Shown here one piece after another: positions 59,100 through 64,000 of a stretch of 64,000 nt of DNA (positions are counted from its first letter, which is position 1; every line of letters begins with the position of its first letter). The DNA comes from Achromobacter aegrifaciens. Its GTDB lineage: Bacteria; Pseudomonadota; Gammaproteobacteria; Burkholderiales; Burkholderiaceae_B. Below the pieces are notes generated by a model. The model worked only from the letters and a program-made list of their open reading frames with translations. It was not told the DNA's origin and searched no databases. Position numbers and translations under genes: made by a program. The DNA is taken from the NCBI RefSeq assembly GCF_902859735.1, contig NZ_CADIJY010000006.1, positions 124,001 to 188,000 on the forward strand, read 5' to 3'.

Positions 59100-59231
59100 T
59101 GATCCCCCTGTCGGCCGATTGCAGGGCCAGTGTTCTGACACCGATACCGCGTTCCCCGCGAGCCTTTTATGACGCGGTATTGCGTGCTCCCGTACCGGCC
59201 CGGCCCTCAATGAGCCGGGCCGCTTTTTTTT
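59100..59231 (+). ncRNA. candidate small RNA ending in a strong plus-strand terminator
   Basis: The plus strand ends in a perfect GC stem (CGGCCCGGC/GCCGGGCCG, about 59197-59223) followed by T8 (59224-59231), an unmistakable intrinsic terminator. No plus-strand protein gene precedes it back to the terminator at 57.8 kb. Just upstream, ATACCGCGT (about 59142-59150) and ACGCGGTAT (about 59171-59179) form a perfect 9-bp stem. This is the shape of a bacterial regulatory RNA. The 5-prime end and promoter are not identified, so the start coordinate is approximate. Confidence 0.45.
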
Positions 59232-59243
59232 GCCTGCGCGCGC

Positions 59244-59269
59244 AAAAATGGCGACCCTGCGGTCGCCAT
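59244..59269 (-). terminator. intrinsic terminator after the small membrane protein gene
   Basis: Stem ATGGCGACC/GGTCGCCAT with loop CTGC, followed on the minus strand by T5, 27 bases beyond the stop codon of the gene at 59296-59505. Confidence 0.85.
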
Positions 59270-59295
59270 CGGCGGATCTTGCAGACAGCCCGCAG

Positions 59296-59505
59296 TCAGC
59301 GGCGCATGCCGACGCCGATCGCCACCACGCCGGCCACGATGGCCGCAATGCCGGCCCAGGCCGGAATCGCCACCGACTTCTCGGTCTCGGCGGTGGCCTT
59401 CACCGAACCGATCTGCAGCACGGTCTCCTCGGACTTGTAGTTGAAGCCCTTGTAGGCCAGGGCGGCGATACCCAGGACGATCAGAATGGCGCCGATGATC
59501 TTCAT
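59296..59505 (-). CDS. small two-helix membrane protein
   Basis: A 69-residue inner-membrane protein with two hydrophobic helices, MKIIGAILIVLGIAALAYKG and AWAGIAAIVAGVVAIGVGMR, joined by a charged loop (SEETVLQIGSVKATAETEKS). It resembles the small DUF3185-type family of bacterial membrane proteins with unknown function; the assignment is from memory of the pattern. GGAG lies eight bases before the ATG. Single gene with its own terminator. Confidence 0.8.
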   Translation of the reverse strand: MKIIGAILIVLGIAALAYKGFNYKSEETVLQIGSVKATAETEKSVAIPAWAGIAAIVAGVVAIGVGMRR

Positions 59506-59653
59506 TTTTTATCTCCAGTTCGACTTGCTGCGCGGACAGTAGCGCATCGGCCCGCCGCTGTCAGTGACAGAAGGTGTCGCGTCACGCTGCGGTATTGCCG
59601 CACTTCGGCAAAGCGGCCGGGTCGTATAGAATCAACCCTTTTGGCCGACGCTC

Positions 59654-60553
59654 ATGTGGTTCAAGAATCTCAAGATTTATCGCCTCTCCTCGCCGTGGAC
59701 GCTGGTCGGCGACCAGCTTGAAGAAACGCTCGCGCGGCATGCCTACCAAAGCGGCAACAACCTCGAAATGCAAAGCCTGGGCTGGGTTCCTCCGCGCGAG
59801 AACGGCGGCCTGGCGCATGTGGTCAACGGCCAGATCCTGCTGAGCCTGCGCGCCGAAAAGAAGCTGCTGCCTGGCACCGTGGTGAACCAGGTCGCCAAGG
59901 CCCGCGCCCAGGAAATCGAAGAGCAGCAAGGCTACAAGCCGGGCCGCAAGCAAATGAAGGAAATCAAGGAACGCGTCACCGACGAGCTCCTGCCGCGCGC
60001 CTTCAGCGTGTACCGCGACACGCGCGTCTGGATCGATCCGCAGAACCATTGGCTGGTGATCGACGCGGCCGCCTCGGCCAAGGCCGACGAAGTCATCGGC
60101 CTCCTGGCCAAGTGCGTGGATCCGTTCCCGCTCGAAAACCTGTACGTGGCGCAGTCGCCGGCTTCGGCCATGACCGGCTGGCTGGCCGAGGACGAGGCTC
60201 CGGCCAACTTCTCGATCGACCAGGACACCGAGCTGCGTTCGTCGGGCGAAAGCGGCGCAGCGATCCGCTACGTCAAGCATTCGATCGACGCCGATGACGT
60301 GCGCCGCCATATCCAGTCGGGCAAGCAGTGCACCCGCCTGGCCATGACCTGGGCCGACCGCATTTCGTTCGTGCTGACCGAAGGCCTGGACGTCAAGCGC
60401 GTCGCGCCCCTGGACGTGCTGAAGGAAGGCAACGAAGGCGTGGCCGCCAACGACGACGAGAAGTTCGATTCCGACATGATGCTGATGACGGGCGAATTGG
60501 CCAAGATGATGGCCGAACTGGTCGACGCGCTCGGCGGCGAAAAGAAGGTGTAA
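59654..60553 (+). CDS. rdgC: recombination-associated protein RdgC
   Basis: A 299-residue ring-shaped DNA-binding protein that modulates RecA; E. coli RdgC has 303 residues. Start [20 protein letters not shown] is diagnostic, followed by [40 protein letters not shown] and [20 protein letters not shown]. Located about 6 kb from recA/recX but not in the same operon. Terminator follows. Confidence 0.96.
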   Translation: MWFKNLKIYRLSSPWTLVGDQLEETLARHAYQSGNNLEMQSLGWVPPRENGGLAHVVNGQILLSLRAEKKLLPGTVVNQVAKARAQEIEEQQGYKPGRKQMKEIKERVTDELLPRAFSVYRDTRVWIDPQNHWLVIDAAASAKADEVIGLLAKCVDPFPLENLYVAQSPASAMTGWLAEDEAPANFSIDQDTELRSSGESGAAIRYVKHSIDADDVRRHIQSGKQCTRLAMTWADRISFVLTEGLDVKRVAPLDVLKEGNEGVAANDDEKFDSDMMLMTGELAKMMAELVDALGGEKKV

Positions 60554-60585
60554 GCCGCGGGCGCCATGGCGCCAGGCAAACCGCG

Positions 60586-60612
60586 GGCCGCCCCTGACCG
60601 GGCGGCCTTTTT
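60586..60612 (+). terminator. intrinsic terminator after rdgC
   Basis: Stem GGCCGCCC/GGGCGGCC with a short loop and T5, 33 bases after the rdgC stop codon. Confidence 0.88.
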
Positions 60613-60629
60613 CATGCGCGCGCCGGGCC

Positions 60630-62066
60630 TCAGGCCGCCACGGCGCGGTCGCGGCCGGCCTGCTTGGCCTGGTAGAGCGCCTGGTCGGCGCGGTCGATCA
60701 GATAGGCATAGTCCGGGTGGCCGTCGAAGGTCGCCACGCCGATGCTGGCCGTGATATGCAGCGGCCCCGCCTCGGGGATGTTGAACACATGGCGGCGGAT
60801 CTCCGCGCCCAGCTTCTCGGCCGTCGCCAGCGCGGCCTCCTGCTGCGCATCCACCAGCACCACGAGGAATTCCTCGCCGCCGTAGCGGAACACGAAATCG
60901 CTGGAGCGGCACGATTGGTGCAGCACTTCCGCAAACTGGCGCAACACCTGGTCGCCGCCCGAATGGCCGTGCTGGTCGTTGATGGCCTTGAAATGGTCGA
61001 TGTCCAGCAACAGGACGGAGAATGCGCTGCGCTGGCGCCGCGCGATCGAGATTTCGCGCCCGACCACCGAGGGCAGGAAGCGCCGGTTCAGCACATTGGT
61101 CAGGGGATCGCTGCCGCTCTCGATCTCGGCCACCATGTCGAACAGGCCGTTGAGCAGATGCTTGATGCGCGCCACCAGTTCCTGCAATTCGCGCACGTGG
61201 TCCGGCATCGAGGCGGCGAGCCCCTGTTCTTCGCCCCGCATCAATTGGGGCAGCACTACCGAGTCCAACTGCGCGACGGCGTCCGTGATCTGCTGCAGGC
61301 CCGGAGCGCTTTCGAACATCGCCCCGCCCTTGTGCTGCAGCCACAGCCCGAATTCCGAGGCCGCCAGCCGCGGCAGGCTTTGCCCTGGCGCACGGTAATG
61401 CAAGCCGATCAGCACCGCCTGGCTCCATTCCAGCAAGGCGGCGCGCTGGCGTTCGCGTTCCGTGGAAATGTTCTGGCCCAGGGCGAAAAGGCGATAGGCC
61501 TCGTCGTTGCGGGCGCCGCGGCTGATGTCGCGCATGAAGGCGCGGCTCATCTGCTCGACCGCCAGGTCGAACAGATTGCACACGTACTGGGTGGCGACCG
61601 ATGCGGCCATGCCGTCCAGGTCGCTGGCGCGCAGGCGCAGCGCGATCTCGTTCTTCAGGATGCGGGCGCCCGCCATCACCAGATGGATCGGAATGTGGAC
61701 GCGGGCGTGCACCTCGCCCACTTTTTTCTGCGTAGCCATCAGGACGGCGATGTCGCCCTGGTCGCGCACGCACAGGAGCCCCTTGAGCCAGCGGGTCATG
61801 CCCGCGTGCAAACGGCTGGATACGATGTCGTGGGACAGGCGGGGGCCGGCTTCGGCGTCGGCCAGCAGCGTGGAATAAAAGGCGTCGACCAGGGCGGACA
61901 GGCTGTCGCCCACCACTGCGGCGACCTGCCCGCGCGTATAGGCGTCAACCGACTGGTAGACCGCTATCCAGGCCTGCTCGTCGGATGCGCTCAGGTAGCA
62001 CGCCTGGCCGGATGCGCCGGCGTGCCGATCGGAAGATGGCACGACGCCAACACTGCTAGTAGACAT
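60630..62066 (-). CDS. dosC: globin-coupled diguanylate cyclase (DosC/BpeGReg type)
   Basis: An oxygen-sensing cyclic-di-GMP synthase of 478 residues. The N-terminal sensor globin (about 35-180) has the proximal heme His120 in VGEVHARVHIPIHLVMAGAR and a distal Tyr64 in VDAFYSTLLADAE, positions matching His98 and Tyr43 of E. coli DosC by alignment of motifs. A helical middle domain (about 195-300) follows. The GGDEF domain (about 310-478) reads RYGGEEF, the active form with Glu at the third place, and has an inhibitory I-site RSSD just upstream. Resembles BpeGReg of B. pertussis, linked to biofilm control there. No ribosome site is clear at the ATG. Confidence 0.92.
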   Translation of the reverse strand: MSTSSVGVVPSSDRHAGASGQACYLSASDEQAWIAVYQSVDAYTRGQVAAVVGDSLSALVDAFYSTLLADAEAGPRLSHDIVSSRLHAGMTRWLKGLLCVRDQGDIAVLMATQKKVGEVHARVHIPIHLVMAGARILKNEIALRLRASDLDGMAASVATQYVCNLFDLAVEQMSRAFMRDISRGARNDEAYRLFALGQNISTERERQRAALLEWSQAVLIGLHYRAPGQSLPRLAASEFGLWLQHKGGAMFESAPGLQQITDAVAQLDSVVLPQLMRGEEQGLAASMPDHVRELQELVARIKHLLNGLFDMVAEIESGSDPLTNVLNRRFLPSVVGREISIARRQRSAFSVLLLDIDHFKAINDQHGHSGGDQVLRQFAEVLHQSCRSSDFVFRYGGEEFLVVLVDAQQEAALATAEKLGAEIRRHVFNIPEAGPLHITASIGVATFDGHPDYAYLIDRADQALYQAKQAGRDRAVAA

Positions 62067-62207
62067 AGATAATCCGTCCGTAGGCCCTACGGCGTGTCCG
62101 GAAACGACACGCGACAGAAAAAGCCAGCGCGGATTATGCTTGAAAACCCCGGCTCCAGGCCGCGTAGCGGCTGGAGTCCAAGGGGTATTCGACCCGGCGC
62201 CGCGCGC

Positions 62208-63500
62208 TTATTCGAGTCCGTGGAAAGCGGAATCGTCCGGACCCACGTGCGACGGATGCTGCCAGGTCACGTCGCGCAAGGAGTGCTGCACCAGGCCCTC
62301 CACGCCCAGCAGCACTGCGAAGATCGCCATGCGGATGGGAATGCCGTTGTCGGTCTGGCGGAAGATGGCCAGGCGCGGATCGTGGTTCAGGTCCACGCTC
62401 AGGTCGTTGGCGCCGGGACGGCTGTCGCGCGGCAGCGGGTGCATCACGATGGTATCGGGGCCGCAGTAGGCGTCGATGATGGCGCGGCTGATCTGGAAAT
62501 CCGGCGTGTAGCCTTCGTTTTCTTCGTTGGCGAAGCGCTCTTTCTGCACGCGCGTCGCGTAGATCACGTCGGCGCCGGCCAGGCCTTCGGCCAGCGTGCT
62601 CTTCTGCTCGATGATGTTGCCGTTGCGGCTGGCCTGCTCGATGATGTAGGCCGGCATTTCCAGGCCCTTGGGCGACACCAGCGAGAACTTCACGTTCTTG
62701 TAAAGCGCCATCAGCTTGATGAGCGAGTGCACGGTGCGGCCGTACTTCAGGTCGCCGACCATGGCGATGTGCGCGCCGTCCAGCAGTTTGCCCAGGCGCG
62801 AGAACTCGGTCAGGATCGTGTACAGGTCCAGCAGGGCCTGGCTAGGGTGTTCGCCCGGGCCGTCGCCGCCGTTGACCACGGGGATGTTGGTGGCGCGCGC
62901 GAATTCCGCGACCGAACCCTGGTCCGGATGGCGGATGACCATGGCGTCGACGTAGCCGCTCATGACGCGGCTGGTGTCGTAGATCGACTCGCCCTTGGCC
63001 ATGGACGAGAACGTGAAGCCGGTGGTGTCGCAGACCGAGCCGCCCAGGCGGCAGAATGCCGAACCGAAGCTCACGCGGGTACGGGTGCTGGCCTCGAAGA
63101 ACAGGTTGCCCAGCACCGCGCCTTCCAGCACGCGCGACACTTTCTGGCGGCGGGCGATGGGCTGCATCATGTCGGCCACGCGGAACAGGTCCTCGACCGA
63201 TTCACGGGTGAACTGGTCCACCGACAGCAGTTGGTGCTTGCCTTCCACGGCGATGCGGTCACGCAGCGGACCTTCTTGTACGCTTTGCGTATATTTTTCC
63301 AGCAAAACACCGTTCTGGACGATTTCGCTGACGAAGCGCTGCACCACTTCCGGCATGGCGCGGAATTCCTGCGAGCCCTCGGGCAGCAACCAGGTATCAA
63401 GCGCCCGGCGTTTGACGCCGATGCGGGTCGCGAACACGTCGCGGGTGAGATTCAGGCGCCGCATGGCGTCGCGCAGGAAGGCTTGCTGGGAAATGGTCAT
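62208..63500 (-). CDS. pyrB: aspartate carbamoyltransferase with N-terminal HTH-like extension
   Basis: Second step of pyrimidine synthesis: carbamoyl phosphate plus aspartate to carbamoylaspartate. The catalytic part spans about residues 85-400, with carbamoyl-phosphate motif LFFEASTRTRVSFGSAF, INVVNGGDGPGEHPSQALLD-type segment (read as IPVVNGGDGPGEHPSQALLD) and IVMHPLPRD. At 430 residues it exceeds the 305-320 of free catalytic chains. The extra N-terminus reads FLRDAMRRLNLTRDVFATRI then GVKRRALDTWLLPEGSQEFR, which has the shape of a Cro/C1-type helix-turn-helix. No pyrI follows, so regulation differs from E. coli. The catalytic role is firm; a DNA-binding role is inference. Confidence 0.93.
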   Translation of the reverse strand: MTISQQAFLRDAMRRLNLTRDVFATRIGVKRRALDTWLLPEGSQEFRAMPEVVQRFVSEIVQNGVLLEKYTQSVQEGPLRDRIAVEGKHQLLSVDQFTRESVEDLFRVADMMQPIARRQKVSRVLEGAVLGNLFFEASTRTRVSFGSAFCRLGGSVCDTTGFTFSSMAKGESIYDTSRVMSGYVDAMVIRHPDQGSVAEFARATNIPVVNGGDGPGEHPSQALLDLYTILTEFSRLGKLLDGAHIAMVGDLKYGRTVHSLIKLMALYKNVKFSLVSPKGLEMPAYIIEQASRNGNIIEQKSTLAEGLAGADVIYATRVQKERFANEENEGYTPDFQISRAIIDAYCGPDTIVMHPLPRDSRPGANDLSVDLNHDPRLAIFRQTDNGIPIRMAIFAVLLGVEGLVQHSLRDVTWQHPSHVGPDDSAFHGLE

Positions 63501-63522
63501 GACGGGCCCCGAACAGGAGATT

Positions 63523-63551
63523 TATATACGCACTGCGCATATTATTCTCAA
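63523..63551 (-). promoter_or_regulatory. pyrB promoter with operator-like palindrome in the spacer
   Basis: Minus strand: -35 TTGAGA (complement of 63546-63551), 17-base spacer, -10 TATATA (complement of 63523-63528). The spacer contains the near-perfect palindrome ATATGCGC-AGT-GCGTATAT (63524-63542; one mismatch between half-sites), overlapping the -10. Transcription would start about 16 bases before the pyrB ATG. Position is ideal for a repressor. Confidence 0.6.
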
Positions 63552-63597
63552 CACAAATTCAAGTCCAACACTTTTGCGCACACGGGTTTACCCGCAA

Positions 63598-64000
63598 CTA
63601 CCGCCTCGCATAGGCGGTCGTCTGAGGCGCATCCGTGACCGCCTGTCCAGCCGCCAGCCAGCAGGCGGCGCAGAAGGCAAGCGCACTGATCAGATAACAA
63701 ACCATGGCCAGAAGCTGCGCGGGCCAGTGGGCACGCGTCAGATGTCCGGTGTAGCCCTGGCGCAACAGGCTGACCTGCGCCAGGTAGGCAAACAGAATTC
63801 CCAGGCAGGCGGCCAGCAGGCCGCCGAGCAGCAGCGCCAGCGGCAGTTGCAGATCCGGCGCGGCGATATCGCCGCCGACCACGCCCAGCGAAAACCCCGT
63901 CAGGACCAGCGCCGCGCCCCCATTGAGCCAGCCCAGGAAGCGGAACGCCCCCGCCAGCAGCGAGAACGACAGGCCGCTAGCACGGATCTGCTGGGCGCGG
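63598..64000 (-). CDS. multi-helix membrane protein, N-terminus outside window
   Basis: The frame is open from the stop at 63598 to the right edge (134 codons visible), so the start lies beyond. The visible part has about four hydrophobic helices: LAGAFRFLGWLNGGAALVLT, LPLALLLGGLLAACLGILFA, a segment around WPAQLLAMVCYLISALAFCA and the final WLAAGQAVTD tail. A GTG at 63882 is inside the frame and need not be the start. No family is recognised. It is 97 bases upstream of pyrB on the same strand, but pyrB has its own promoter. Confidence 0.7.
   Translation of the reverse strand, partial: RAQQIRASGLSFSLLAGAFRFLGWLNGGAALVLTGFSLGVVGGDIAAPDLQLPLALLLGGLLAACLGILFAYLAQVSLLRQGYTGHLTRAHWPAQLLAMVCYLISALAFCAACWLAAGQAVTDAPQTTAYARR

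Larger units (their letters stand above)
58823..59295. other. 473-base gap with two hairpin terminators and no protein gene
   Basis: No convincing protein gene lies between the fimbrial gene (minus) and the small membrane gene (minus). The gap holds a plus-strand terminator at 59196-59231 without an obvious gene before it (next entry) and the minus-strand terminator of the small membrane gene at 59244-59269. Bases 58823-59070 would contain the fimbrial promoter; no clear hexamers stand out. Confidence 0.6.

Noticed and set aside
59100-59231. 6S, 4.5S or tmRNA identity for the candidate small RNA
   Set aside because: None of the conserved sequence blocks (SRP tetraloop region, tmRNA TPsiC end, 6S bulge) is recognisable.
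59070-59440. Overlapping frames on both strands around the orphan terminator
   Set aside because: They run through two strong terminator hairpins and the small membrane gene; Arg/Ala-rich shadows.

Overview
This window is a stretch of high-GC chromosome from a betaproteobacterium of the Alcaligenaceae, most likely the Bordetella/Achromobacter group. The assignment rests on protein likeness recalled from family knowledge and on gene layout, not on a search. The pointers are a BpH3-like H-NS protein, a globin-coupled diguanylate cyclase resembling BpeGReg of Bordetella pertussis, fused branched-chain permeases, and GC-rich intergenic repeats. No rRNA, tRNA, IS element, prophage or CRISPR array is visible. 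Most of the window is compact housekeeping and metabolic DNA in short operons.

Layout. 1-5.3 kb: glycolate oxidase glcDEF (glcF runs off the left edge) and a second GlcD-like D-lactate dehydrogenase. 5.4-8.2 kb: DAHP synthase and tldD. 8.2-9.4 kb: a lower-GC gap and an H-NS-like gene. 9.4-14.3 kb: a DUF4136 lipoprotein, pepN-fbp, and a YgdI-like lipoprotein. 14.4-18.5 kb: alaC-like aminotransferase, hom and thrC. 18.7-19.0 kb: three tandem 82-bp GC-rich repeats. 19.0-21.8 kb: Mth938-like protein, a bcp-type peroxiredoxin and a PIN-PhoH ATPase. 21.9-24.5 kb: an accessory pair, an OprB-like porin and a TetR regulator, with a perfect 40-bp palindrome between them. 24.5-33.5 kb: an uptake and catabolism locus (FAH hydrolase, Dabb protein, LivHM fusion, LivF, LivG, SDR; divergently cupin, binding protein, SDR, IclR regulator).

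33.5-42.8 kb: ppa, hemYXDC, a 40-residue membrane protein, two TerC paralogues (the second behind a structured leader with an internal terminator), and sucCD. 42.8-48 kb: a DUF2889 protein, a phosphopantetheinyl transferase and a Pls/PosA-type adenylation/carrier/membrane-hexapeptide synthetase. 48.2-51.6 kb: metE and its divergent regulator metR. 51.6-53.6 kb: recX-recA with a LexA-type box in the recA promoter. 53.7-57.8 kb: a TctDE-like two-component system and an MHS-family transporter with a periplasmic insertion. 57.8-59.5 kb: an orphan fimbrial adhesin, an unexplained plus-strand terminator that suggests a small RNA, and a tiny membrane protein. 59.6-64 kb: rdgC, the globin-coupled diguanylate cyclase, a long PyrB carrying an N-terminal helix-turn-helix-like extension, and a membrane protein cut by the right edge.

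The signals most worth following are the PyrB/HTH fusion with an operator-like palindrome in its own promoter, the terC leader, the synthetase/PPTase pair, the uncharacterised Liv-FAH-cupin locus, and the orphan terminator at 59.2 kb.
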